A stretch of 64,000 nucleotides of DNA from Clarireedia homoeocarpa (taxonomy: Eukaryota > Ascomycota > Leotiomycetes > Helotiales > Rutstroemiaceae), in NCBI GenBank assembly GCA_001465935.1, contig LNKV01000002.1, positions 186,001 to 250,000 of the forward strand, in the 5' to 3' direction. Position numbers and translations under genes: made by a program. Positions 23,631-34,080 of this stretch are shown here, in pieces. Within the stretch, counting starts at the first letter, position 1; every line of letters starts with the position of its first letter. Below the pieces are notes generated by a model. That model searched no databases, was not told the origin of the DNA, and was given only the letters and a program-made list of their open reading frames with translations.

Positions 23631-23729
23631 GAATTCAACCCGATTCAAAAGCATTTACTTAGACCCCATTGTGACTAAGTATGGTGCCACGAATCGGTTT
23701 CACCCACAGCTGTACTAAGCCAACCGACA
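23631..23729 (+). repeat. Right direct repeat of the copia relic
   Basis: Partner of 22608-22707; see that entry. It ends about 85 bp before the first recognisable codon of the tautomerase relic. Confidence 0.85.
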
Positions 23730-23814
23730 ATTCCCTTTCACTGAACATGCCTTGCCTTTCCTCCATCTCCAACCCCATCCTTAGTGTCTATTCCAGGCTG
23801 TATGTATGCATATT

Positions 23815-24189
23815 ATGGAACTGACCGACGAGATTGGAACAAATAAAAGATACCAAATAATCGCGCAACACGAACCTTACGAGATGATCTGCGAAGACAC
23901 CGGATTGGGATTCGAGAGGACGGAGAAATTGGTGTTTATCCGGATCTTTCAGTAAGGGAGAAGTAGGGAAGTGAAAGAGGCTACGATGGCGGAGTTGGCA
24001 AAGAGGTTGCGGGGAAGGGTACATGGCAGCCGGCTATAGAGAGAATGAAGGGGGAACGAGCTCGAGTGCAGATAGACTATCTCGGTATAGGTGCCCGGAA
24101 CGGATCTTATCATATCGGGGGCGGCGAATACCAAGGAGGACTGGAGTTTTGGTATGGGTAGAGCACAGTCTTTGACTGGAGAGTTGTGA
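23815..24189 (+). pseudogene. Tautomerase-family protein relic (Tautomerase_2-like)
   Basis: From 23815 the frame reads MELTDEIGTNKRYQIIAQHE, then CEDTGLGFERTEKLVFI, the typical second half of small 4-oxalocrotonate-tautomerase-like proteins (DRFQIITEHxP...GIERTDxxVxIQI). A TAA at 23953-23955 interrupts it where the family has Gln; the same frame continues as GRSREVKEATMAELAKRL. If a 72-nt segment, 24019-24090, is removed as a GT-AG intron, the same frame resumes VPGTDLIISGAA, then NTKEDWSFGMGRAQ, and stops at 24187-24189. KEDWSFGxGxAQ is the family's C-terminal hallmark. The N-terminal third, including the catalytic Pro1 expected in this family, is absent; the copia relic ends just upstream. 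So this looks like a once normal gene that lost its 5' part and gained a nonsense codon. Confidence 0.75.
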
Positions 24190-24698
24190 GATTTCTTTCG
24201 AAGCCCCAAGATGGTAATTAGTGGAAAGATGGCGGCTTGGTGATCGGATACTCCTCGAGTAACATAATAGAACGTGAAGCCTGCAAGCCGAATTCGAAAG
24301 TTGTTGGACTGATTTCCTCTCACGTGCACCAAGCTCCTCCTGATCTCTATCACATGATCCCTCCCCCCTCACCACCAAAAAGTTCCACCCCTATATTCCC
24401 AACTCCAAACAGACCAGAAGAAGCGCCGTATCCAGTTCCTTCGATCCCTCACTACCAGCCACCCATCCCTCCACCCCCCAAAATGACAAAACCTCCCCAG
24501 GAGAAAAAGTGCGGTGGTTTTTGCAGTTTTCATTAGATGTGCAACAAACGGATGGAGAAGGGAACGAGCGAATGAGAGATGAGGATAGGTTTTGGCAGGG
24601 GAGAGAAGAGGAGGGGAGGTCAGAGCTTTGCGCTCGAGGTGGGATTGGTTGAGGTTGGGAGGGAGGTAGGCTAGAAGGGAGAGAGATCTGGGAAGAGA
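24190..24698. other. Intergenic, no firm gene
   Basis: Contains a plus-strand Pro-rich frame of 99 codons (24237-24536) with no domain. From about 24540 the strand is strongly purine-rich and merges into the minisatellite. Confidence 0.5.
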
Positions 24699-24895
24699 AG
24701 GGCAGTGAGATATGCAACAAGAGATTCGCTGGGTGTAGAGGGAAGAGAAGGGCAAAATAAGATATGCAACAGGAGATTCGCTGGGTGTAGGGGGAAGAGA
24801 AGAACAGTGAGATGTGCAACAAAAGATTCGCTGGGTGCAAGGGGAAGAGAAGGGCAAAGTGAGATATGCAACAAAAGATTCGCTAGTTTGAAGAG
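24699..24895. repeat. Minisatellite, four ~50-bp units
   Basis: Four units in tandem, each GGAAGAGAAGGGCA - AGT - GAGATATGCAACA - AGAGATTCGCTGGGTG. The GATATGCAAC core starts at 24711, 24763, 24811 (as GATGTGCAAC) and 24863, spacings of 52, 48 and 52 bp. Units are nearly identical, so amplification is recent relative to the larger repeats to the right. Confidence 0.9.
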
Positions 24896-25099
24896 AATAG
24901 AGAGAATGTGGTCAAAACTAAAGGCTGGAGGGGAGAGAGATCTGGGTTGGATCTGGGTAGTTCACCGCTGCCATCAAGCCATGGAAGCAAGGCCTTGCGA
25001 TATGAAATGCTAGCAGTCTTTACTCGAATATTCACTATACCGCTCGATTCCACATGGCTTGTGATCTTCCCGCTACCCAGATCTACAGATCTCGCACTA

Positions 25100-26250
25100 C
25101 ACCAGGAGTAGCTCTTTGCGCTCCTTCAGTCATTGGTCCAACTTGCTCTTCCTCTCCAAAGCGGATGCAGTATCCGCTCTTTGGAATTTCTTAGATATGC
25201 AACAAGATCTCTCCAGATCTAAGATATTCACTTGAATTTTCGTCTCATCTTATTCGTACCACATGGTGCAATGAATACCCCACTCAGATCTAGAAATCTC
25301 ATACTACACCCAAAGTAGCCCAATGCGCTCGTTTCCCTACTGGCTCATTTTGATTCTTGCTTCCCGAACAGGAAACTGGTATGAGCTCTTGAAGAAGGAT
25401 GAGGCATGCAACAAACAGTATCTTTCATCCGATCATTCACTCTATTCCTTATGCGTAGTCTCCGATCTTAGAGCTCTCTCTCCAACCAACTCAGCCCTAA
25501 CCCGCAGCACCCTCCGCACCATTCTCAAAGAAGCACTTTGCGCTCGCCCTCCCTCCCACTGGCTCTTTTATCCTCTACACCTCCTTCCTACTTAGGAAAG
25601 AGGTATCAGCACTGAAGAAGAGAAGGATTCCTCAGATATGCAACGAAAAAAACCAACCACTCTTTTCTTATTTACCCAGACATTCATTCATTCACTTACG
25701 CCCAGAATACAACTAACTCTATTTATTCACTATTCCCGATATCCGCCCATTCATTCCAACCCAACCCGAGATGATCCCCGATCCCCTATCCCAGCAACCA
25801 CTCCACTCTCACACCAACCTCAAAGCAGTCCAGTCAGTCCGTCCTTTGCGCCTCGCCTCCCTCCTTCCTACATAGGAAAGTGGTATATGTATATATATAT
25901 ATATATCAACATCGAAGGATTCCTCAGACATGCAACAAAGACCCGCACCCGCACCCGCACCGCGCACCGCGCCCCCTTCTCCATCCAAACATTCACTCCA
26001 CCCGCTCCACCCAACATCTCCCAACCCAGCCCCCAGAAGTGCATCTCACACGGCCAACCCCACCACTCTCGCACCATCCCCCCCCAAAAAAGCTCAATGC
26101 GCTCCTCCTTCCACTGACAGGTTCCTTTTCCCTTCCTCCTGCCTATCTAGGAAAGTGCTATCAGCTTTTCATGATTTCTCAGATATGCAACAAAAAACCT
26201 ATCCGATCATTCGGATATTCTGTGAGCAATTCACTACATAAGTGTTTTCA
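25100..26250. repeat. Degenerate long tandem repeat, about five units of 200-310 bp
   Basis: Units share the order TGCGCTC - CT-rich - ACTGGCTC/ACTGAC - CCTACnTAGGAAAG (or CAGGAAAC) - GGTAT - GATTCCTCAGATATGCAACA - CATTCACT. TGCGCTC-type blocks start at about 25117, 25324, 25539, 25847 and 26099. The paired ATGCAAC blocks start at about 25194, 25403, 25635, 25927 and 26182. The ATATGCAACA core is the same one as in the 50-bp units at 24699-24895. A short TA microsatellite sits in the fourth unit (about 25887-25909). No open frame persists through units, so this looks like noncoding satellite DNA. Confidence 0.75.
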
Positions 26251-26883
26251 TTTCCACCAATTCATTTCTGTACCAAAATCCCAAGTGATTAGCGAGTGGC
26301 GCAGGGGTTCCCGTGACATAGGGACTACAGTACCCCGGATTTGGGCGTTTGTGCTGTGTTTTTGCCCAGACATGAAATGCGGATTCTGCCCCAGATCGGT
26401 TTTTATTTCAATCGGCCTCGCTTTGCGCAAGGTATTGTTCCTAGACTTTGATTATCTTGGCTAGTAACGTCACTGCTCAGGCCGTTAAACTTCTGATTGA
26501 TCAAACCTAGTCATGAAGATTGTGATTTTCATTGTGTTCTTTCTTCCTATCATACCAACCATCCGGTTGCGGCCTAATCTACATCAACATCATGTGAGTT
26601 GTATGTATACTCGTCAATCCCGGCCTCCCTATACTTCACCCGGCTGCAGCTTCTTCTTCTTCGTCTCCTCCGCCCCCTCTAAGTCTTAAATAGTTGCAGC
26701 TGGTACCGGTATGCTCCGAATCTTGACCTGAAACGCCGTTTCATCCGATCTTCGTTTGCTTATCGGTCATCGTGTGCTTGATATAAAACTTGAATATTAG
26801 ATTGTTCCTCGGATGGTGTGTAAACCATATCCGGGGTAGAAATTCTGTGGGTTGTTTGTTCCATTCAACTAATCATTTGTTTA
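26251..26883. other. 3' flank of the phytochrome gene
   Basis: No gene. A GGGGTTCCC...GGGACTACAGTACCCC segment at about 26303-26337 can pair with itself; I see no tRNA or snoRNA consensus in it. Confidence 0.5.
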
Positions 26884-29800
26884 TCAGGATTCTGGCTGCG
26901 GTGTGATAGAGCCAGCGTCATTGTCGGAAAGGCTATCGACATCCGGCTGAACAGGTTCAGGCCCTTCCTGTGGAGGGTTCGTCACAGGTGTTTTATTAGA
27001 TGGTGCTGTAGAGGATTGTAATGCGGAAGTTTGCATTTCAGTAAACCATCCTCCTCGCTCCCAATGGCCAGATTGATATAGACAAGATTTTCGAACCTTC
27101 TCATCGACGATGCCCTCGAGCAATGTGTTGAGCCGTTTAAAATCTATTGGTTTGAGTATCCATCCATCGAATCCAGCATCAATATAAGTTTGTTTTTCGC
27201 GTTCGACAAGTGAGGCCGAAACAGCAAATATTGGTATTCTTCCATTCAGAGAAGCTCGTGGAGAGAGATCGAGATGTGTTTTCTCAAATGATCGAATCAT
27301 TTTGGTTGCCGAAAGTCCATCAACAATTGGCATCTAGTGGGGTTAGTTATGATAAACGCCATGAAAGATATAATGAAAACATCGGTGAAACCATAAACTT
27401 ACTTGCATATCCATCAGTACGACATCAAAGCGAGAGGAGGATGCGTCATTTGGAGCATTGGTAACATTTTCTCCATAAGCGCTCGCACATTCCTCGCCAT
27501 TGACTGTATGATAAACACGATGGCCACTCTTTTCCAGTCGCTTGTTGATGATACGGCTATTGACAGGATCATCCTCAGCAACCAACACATTCAGGTGTTC
27601 TGCATTTAGAGCTTCTGGCGCATTTGCTGCAGCTGGTTCTGATGGAGGCGTCGGTGGGACATCAAATATAACCCTAGATGCAAAATGAGGAGAGGTGTCA
27701 CTCTGAGCTTCTGAAAACTCATCCGGCATTCTAACAGGTTTGATAGACGATTTTTTGTCTCCAAAAGATTCCATCCGTTGAAGGTCGACACCAGGTCTCA
27801 CATCTGAGCTGGTATGAAACGACGCCGCATGCCTCAAACCCCTTGACGCATTGTGCGAACTGCGAGATTGCATGGATGCACTACCGATAGTTTGAAGGCT
27901 TCGTCGACTCTGCCCACTCTCTCTGCTAGGAACACGGTGGAGTTCCGATACCTCGTCCGAAGCAGAGCCCGTTATCGCGTCAATGAGTCTGTCAACGTCA
28001 CTTCTTCCACTCCCTTTGCTAGATTCGCTCTTAAAACTATGCAGACTAAGGACCTCATCTTTACTCCGTCTACGAGGTGGAGGTTCAGGTCTAGCGGGCT
28101 TGGGGGGTGCAACAAGCGTGACCTCACCCTCTCCCCCGGCGGGTGGGGGTGTCATCACCGGAGAAGATAACTCGCCCTTCGAAGCAGATTTCCCATCCCC
28201 TTTCCTTGAGTCATCATCTTCTGGCAACATAAAAGGTAACTGAATGACGAATCGAGACCCCTTCCCTTCCTCAGACTTTAATCGCAATTGGCCACCCATA
28301 TTTCTGACGACTCGCGCTACCATAGCTAGACCAAGACCCAAAGTACGATTGCCGTCCTGCAGAGATTTTATGTTGTTCGCTTCTGGATCGATTGTGTTGT
28401 CAGTATCAACTTGTTCTAAATCCCTAAACAGAGCATCAAGCTTCTGATTCGACATGCCAGCACCAGAGTCCTGAACCACGATTTCAACAGTTGCACTAGT
28501 TTCCGATATGTTTTGCAGCCAGAGCTCAACAGTAACATAGCCGCTTGTCGTATTTTGTACAGCATTAGCTGTGATATTTGCAACTGCTTGGCGCACACGT
28601 CTCTGGTCGCCATGCACAAACTGAGGTACGCCTGGATGCTCAATGACATTGTACTCGAGACCCTTTCGCTTCACATCTCCGTTGAAGAAATCAGTAGCCT
28701 CGCGAATGGTTCCAGGAAGATCGAAAACTTCATCCTTAATCAGGTCCAGCCCTTCCTCAGTTTTCGTCAAGTCCAGCAAGTCGTTAATTACATAGATTAA
28801 AGATTTCGACGCAGAATGGGATTTCGCGAGGTTATCTCGTGTCTCTTGATCTAAGGCGCCCTCCAAAGCAATTTCTAGGTAATTGATGATTGCATTCAAT
28901 GGTGTCCTTACTTCATGGGCAGAATTCGCCAACAACAGGCGTGTCAGCTGGCTGCTCTGCATAGCAGCTTCCTTCTGACGCCATACCTATGATTCCGAGT
29001 CAGTTATCGAGTAAAAAACGGCCCAAGCAGGATTTGTTCCAAGCATACCTCAATAAATTTGCCATAAACAAGACAAAGTACAGCACCCGTTTCGACTTGC
29101 TCCTCGGTCCATTCACGGCATTTTCCTACCACTGTCTCACTCCATACCTTGAAACTTTTCCTAGGTTCCAGATAGCCTTCCGTACCCTCCTTCACGAACT
29201 TTTCGTACGGGTTGCCAGCCCATTTCACCTGTCTAACTTGCGGTGCCCTGAAAAAAACAATAAAGTCGCCACCACCTGTGCTAAGTGGCACTAGTAACAA
29301 GCCAGCGATAGCATTGAAGCCTGGTGCATATCTGAGATCTGGAAAATCTTGTTTGACGTCCTGAGAAGTAAGGACGGAACTGAATTTGCGCATGCGGATA
29401 TATTCAAGCATAGCGAGAGCTTCATGCGATTGCTCGCATTGGCCCAAGATCTTTGTTTCACCTTTGATCGACAGAAGACCGAAATCGGCATCGAAAAGAC
29501 CAAGTAGTTCGTCGGAGGAAGCTATGATATAGCCAGATGGGTTGGCTTCCGTGGGAACTGTGTTGATAAGTTTACGAGCATAAAGTCGTGAAGCATAAGA
29601 GAGTCGCTCGATATTTCTCGATGCAGTATCCCCTATCAATCGACACATCTTTCGAATCGGGAAAGACACTCGCATACCCTTCGAGCCATACGAATGGCAA
29701 GCGATCAGGCCCCACAACTCACCGAAGGCGTTGATTGAGATAGACATCGACGAACGAACCGACATATTAGCGAGGTATTTGATGTGTATCGGTGACATGG

Positions 29801-31603
29801 CACGCTACAGCAAAGGTCAATAGAGTGCTACTTGGGTATACAATTTACAAAGAACACATAGAGAATACAAAACTTACAAGGTAGGAAAATGAGAGATCGA
29901 GCGGCCTTTCAAGTTCCTCAGTGCTGCGGCATACAAGGCGAGCAGTTTCCATGTCCCGATCGTACAATAGTCGAACTTTATTAATTTTATACAAATCCCT
30001 AGCCTGCTTTGGGATATCAGAAGCGGGGAAATTGAGGCCCTTATAGAGATCCTTCGTCGCCTTTGGGTCGACAAGTTCTGTAACAACTCTCCCGTTGTAA
30101 GCAGCATCAAACTGGTAAATCATCACTCGGTGAAAGCCAGTTAATTCTTTGACCACTCCAACTAGAATCTTGAGAAACAGCTCCAGGTCTGGTGCAGCGG
30201 CCAGTTGTTCCTGAACCTGGGACATGATGTTGAAGACCTCCATGGCTGCAGCTTCGCCTTTGCGTTTGCGGGCATTCCTCAATACGCGAAGCGGTTTGCT
30301 GCTGACCACGGTGCTCTCGTTGAATTCCTCTGGCGTTGGATTGCTGTTCAATGTGTCTTCGGGTAGGTCACCTGTCTGATCGGGGATAGGCATGAGAGGA
30401 TGTACTTGGTCGTCATCAACTTCAAATTCGCAGATGATCAAATCCGGCTGAGCAGGGTTGATGTGGATCGCTACCCATAGCTTCCTGCTTCTTCTTGTTC
30501 TAGGATGACGTATTGAGACAATAAACACTTCGGGACCATTTGATGCAGGATCTGCCTCATCATCTCGTATAAAATCGATGTGATCGAGCATGTTTTCCTA
30601 TGCTGATAAGCGATGAGTGACACGGAGAATTAGGGCGAAGTCTTACCTGTTGTTCTTCGCTCAATATATCCAGAAAACTATGGAGTCGAAAGAGCTCTTG
30701 GGGGGTATATCCGATCAGGCGGGCTGAATTCTCACTCACAACCCGCACTAAAAATTGGTTCTCATCATGCTCCGATAGAGCTATGAGCAGACCAAAACCT
30801 TGAACAGCGCCAGGAATATGAATTGGTTCATCTTCACATCTCTGTAGTGTCTCCCCATCACGGCCAGTAATAACAGCATGTCCCTCCGCAGTCACGATGT
30901 GTTGGAATCTTGCCGTTACTATTCCGCCGATACCACCCTCTTCGGAAACCCGGTTACTGTTTGAGTAAACGCTAGACGCCCGTTTATCAGAAGCTGTTGA
31001 TTGGGTATTAAAGGATCTATCCGATGAGGCATCAAGGAGTTGCTGTATACGGCTGTTGTTGTTCTCGCTATGGGTTGTTGAAGTTGAAGACTTGCGTTCC
31101 CTAGGCCTATCCTCTGAAGTTCGGGGTGTTTGACGAGGTACACGGGGGGTTGGTTTACCCGAGAAGTCGCTCGTCTGCTGCCGACTCACGGCAGACGGTT
31201 CCTTGCCTCCTGGCCCAGATTGCGACGCATGTTGTGGGAAATAGTCGTTCATCTCGCCAGAGTGTCGGCTTGAAAAGGCATGTGGGGTTTGGGTGGAATC
31301 GACACTGACCACACTTCGTATGGGAAACACTCGATCGCTGTGGGCTGTCGCTGGGCTTCCTAGCTGGCGATCCGAACTCGCACTCCATGACGACTTGACA
31401 TCTTCAGATGCCGATGCGACATAACTCTTGGGAATATCAGACTCCCATAATCGCAACTTTGTAGATGGTGACGTAGGGGTTGATTGGGCGCCATGTCTTG
31501 AGGACCGCGTTCGGGATGAGGATTGAATGTCGTCGCCCATTTTCGAATTCTGCTCGTCGGCTTCCTGGATTATGCTTTCATGTTTGTGATTGTCCTCTGA
31601 CAT
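26884..31603 (-). CDS. phy: Fungal phytochrome, hybrid histidine kinase
   Basis: Five exons: 31603-30647, 30597-29878, 29804-29049, 28986-27403 and 27333-26884 (4467 nt, 1488 residues); all four introns (49, 73, 62, 69 nt) are phase 0. Domain order: disordered Ser-rich N terminus (1-240); PAS with RCEDEPIHIPGAVQGFG, whose Cys256 is in the position that binds biliverdin in fungal and bacterial phytochromes; GAF with the PASDIP motif (Asp513) and FHRVMIYQFD; PHY domain (about 560-800); histidine kinase with H-box AHEVRTPLNAI (His835), N-box NITANAVQNTTSG, G boxes DSGAGM and LGLGLAMV; a Ser-rich linker; and a receiver domain ending LMDMQMPIVDG with the phosphoacceptor Asp1337 just before the last intron and KPIDFKRL for the conserved Lys. 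It is a red/far-red photoreceptor that starts a His-Asp phosphorelay, as in Aspergillus FphA. Confidence 0.95.
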
Positions 31604-31929
31604 GGCCAGAAACTGTCGGCCTCAGCAGGTCGGCCTCTCTGGGGGTGGACCACCTCCTGACCTCGAAGCCTCACAGACAGACCGACTGACTGATTCTGTG
31701 ATGATTTTTTAAAAAAATAGTCCGGGGTATAGCTGGCTATTACCGATTGGCAGAGTTTCGATGTGCAGATGTATCAGGTGTGCATCGAAAAGGGCCCAAA
31801 GTCGTCCGTCGGGTTCGGTTGGCAGGGTATAGAGAATCGTCAAGGCGATGACAGAAAAGTCAAGGCGGAATTTTCACTAAATCCCAATGATCATCGAACA
31901 AAATTACTATACAAGGGATAGAAAGGGTG

Positions 31930-31972
31930 TGCTGTAGCTATAGCTGTAGCTGTAGCCGTAGCTGTAGCCGAA
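31930..31972. repeat. GTAGCT hexanucleotide array
   Basis: Seven imperfect units (GCTGTAGCTATAGCTGTAGC), read directly; about 330 bp upstream of the phytochrome start. Confidence 0.9.
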
Positions 31973-32237
31973 TGGAAGAAGGAAGGAAGGCAGGAAATAT
32001 CGGGGTTTAGAAAAAGTAAATATCAGTGCTAGTAATCTTCTGTGCTTCTAGGACTGAGGGCCAGATATGGCTGTGGCTCTCGTCATGCGCTCTGCTCCTG
32101 CTCCTGCAGCGGACTCGATGCGAATGAGTAGGAAGGAGCGAAGATAACCCAATGCCGAACTCGTGTAGAGCCTACGATGTGATGCGATGCTCTTGTGCCG
32201 GTTTCCTTTTCTTCTTTCCTCTCTGCGAATGAATGGT

Positions 32238-32331
32238 TTGGTAGTGGGTGGTAGTGGGTGGTAGTGGGTGGTAGTGGGTGAAGTCGAAATTGAGTTGCAA
32301 GAGTCGCAAAGAGTCGCAAAGAGTCGCAAGA
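32238..32331. repeat. Two adjacent 10-bp arrays
   Basis: GGTAGTGGGT repeated four times (about 32238-32280), followed by AGAGTCGCAA repeated three times (about 32300-32331). Confidence 0.92.
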
Positions 32332-32521
32332 GTAGAAGATGCTATCCGTAAAGCAGTGAGAGGTTGTGTGGCAGTGGGCGTGTATAGAAAGTGATCTGCA
32401 GACAATTGTGCAGGGAAGGGAGGTTTGTGGAAGTGTGGCGAATGACAGAGGGATTTTGAGTTTTCGGATTTTTTTCGATGGAGGAGGGGCGGAGGGGCAC
32501 TGGTTCTTGGTTCTGTAGCCT

Positions 32522-32606
32522 CCCCCCCCCAAGGAATAAAGGTTATTTATTTCTACCTCTTAACTTACCACGAAGAAAATAACCTTTATTTGGGGGGGGG
32601 GGGGGG
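32522..32606. repeat. Inverted repeat with C-run/G-run ends (hairpin)
   Basis: Left arm about 32522-32548: nine C, then AAGGAATAAAGGTTATTT. Right arm about 32578-32606: AAATAACCTTTATTTG followed by a G run (15 G at 32592-32606). The arms are reverse complements except for a 3-nt bulge (GGA) in the left arm; the loop is about 28 nt. Directly followed by GA-rich sequence. Confidence 0.88.
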
Positions 32607-32839
32607 AGGAGAGGGGAGAGGAGAGAGAGAGGGTAGAGCAAATGGGGCTTTTTTCACAGAGACACAGCGGAGATCCTGTTTTCCCCCGTATTGTGTGATT
32701 AACAATATATAGAGTGAATATATATATATACCATGTACTGAGCACAGCTTTTACAAATGAGAGGGCAATCGACGTTTGAATTTCCTGGCTGGTACTGTGC
32801 TGTACTTACATACTTGGTACTGTACAGCTTGGAAGGGAC

Positions 32840-33058
32840 GAGACGAGACGAGACGAGACAAGGCGAGACAAGACGAGAACCGGGTAGAGCACGCACTATC
32901 GTACTTGTAGAGTATAGAGTGGTGCTACTGTCACTGTAGTATGTAATATGTAATAATATGTAATAATATGTAATAATATGTAATAATATGTAATAACTAT
33001 GTAATATCAATAGAAGCTCGAAGCTCGAAGCTCGAAGCTGCAAAGCTGCAAAGCTGCA
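32840..33058. repeat. Run of three different short arrays
   Basis: GAGAC pentamers at about 32840-32878, ATGTAATA decamers (ATAATATGTA, five or more copies) at about 32938-33004, and GAAGCTC/AAAGCTGC heptamers at about 33012-33058. Confidence 0.9.
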
Positions 33059-33659
33059 CGTAGGGAGTGGGTGACAGTTCACTTCCGCAACTGGCAGAGG
33101 CTAAGCCACTACACGAATGCCACAGTCAGCCAAACCACTCCAGATCTGATCGACAGTGAGATTACCGCGTCGGTCTTCATTGATCTAATGATCTTCAAAG
33201 CGTGGCTCGCTGTGGATGTGCAGTGTGGTTTCGAATTTGGCTTTGACATGACATTCCCACTCTGTTATTCGCTTTCGTATATCAGCGCACGTCTCGCGTC
33301 CCCACCCACATACCAAGACGATTTTCGCTGATGGGTCGTGCTTCAAGCTCAAGCTCTTCGGGTGAAGATTTTCGTTTCCCATCCATCTGCCATCTGTCAT
33401 GTGTCATGATCGACTGTACGTACTGCTACGTACGTACGTTGCCCTTTGGCCGAGCATCTCGAACGTTGCTCTCTTGTCCTTCTTCACTCCATATGAAAAG
33501 GACTTTACTCCATATTAAAAGGACTGGGGTTTTCAGTCTTGGCAGGGAAGACTTTTCTACCAACCGGTAATTGACGCTTTCACAGGCGTGATCCCTGTTG
33601 GACCTGGGCGACGGAAAATCACTGCTTAACGAAATGGTTTGCCCGGCGCCACCGACCTC

Positions 33660-33870
33660 ATCAAGTACCAAGTACCAAGTACCAAGTATCAAGTATCAAG
33701 TAACTTATCAAATATCAAGCATCAAGTATCCAGTATCCAAAGTGACGGTGGCAAATTACATCACATGACATGATCTGATCTACGGACCTTGGCACCAATT
33801 GTGGAATGGGAAATGGGAAATGGGACATGGGGACATGGGAATAGGAAATGGGAAATGGATATGGGAAATC
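33660..33870. repeat. CAAGTAC/CAAGTAT heptamers and GGGAAAT arrays
   Basis: AAGTACC, AAGTATC and AAGCATC heptamers cover about 33662-33740; GGGAAATG/GGGACATG units cover about 33805-33866. Both read directly. Confidence 0.88.
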
Positions 33871-33983
33871 TTGGAAAACATAATCTCCGCGGTTCAAAAT
33901 CGGCATCGGGAAGAACTTTATGTCCGATGCCCAATCATGGCAATTCGCCTTCCGCAGCTCCATTTCAGGGTCCTTCGCTTTCA

Positions 33984-34080
33984 TAAATATTATATATATT
34001 ATCCATATTATCCATATTATACATACTATATATTATCAATATCATACGTACTATATACTTGTAAACATTATACATATTAC
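33984..34080. repeat. AT-rich TATTATCCA-type array
   Basis: Imperfect units of ATTATCCATATT, ATTATACATACT and similar, giving a strongly AT-rich 100 bp. Confidence 0.75.

Larger units (their letters stand above)
22608..23729 (+). mobile_element. Decayed Ty1/copia-like retroelement fragment between direct repeats
   Basis: A copia-type reverse-transcriptase relic is bracketed by two ~100-bp direct repeats, 22608-22707 and 23631-23729. Both start GAATTCAACCCGATTCAA and end GTACTAAGCCAACCGACA, and share most of the sequence between. They may be the remains of long terminal repeats or of short repeats carried by the element. Only about 1.1 kb remains, so gag, protease, integrase and RNase H are missing. 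Many differences between the repeat copies are C/T or G/A, as repeat-induced point mutation would leave. Inserted about 350 bp past the BTB gene and about 85 bp before the tautomerase relic. Confidence 0.75.

Noticed and set aside
24237..24536. 99-codon Pro-rich plus-strand frame
   Set aside because: Composition follows from local CT-rich sequence; no conserved motif, and it lies in the decayed region.
26303..26337. Self-complementary GGGGTTCCC...GGGACTACAGTACCCC
   Set aside because: Short, imperfect, and without RNA-gene context.
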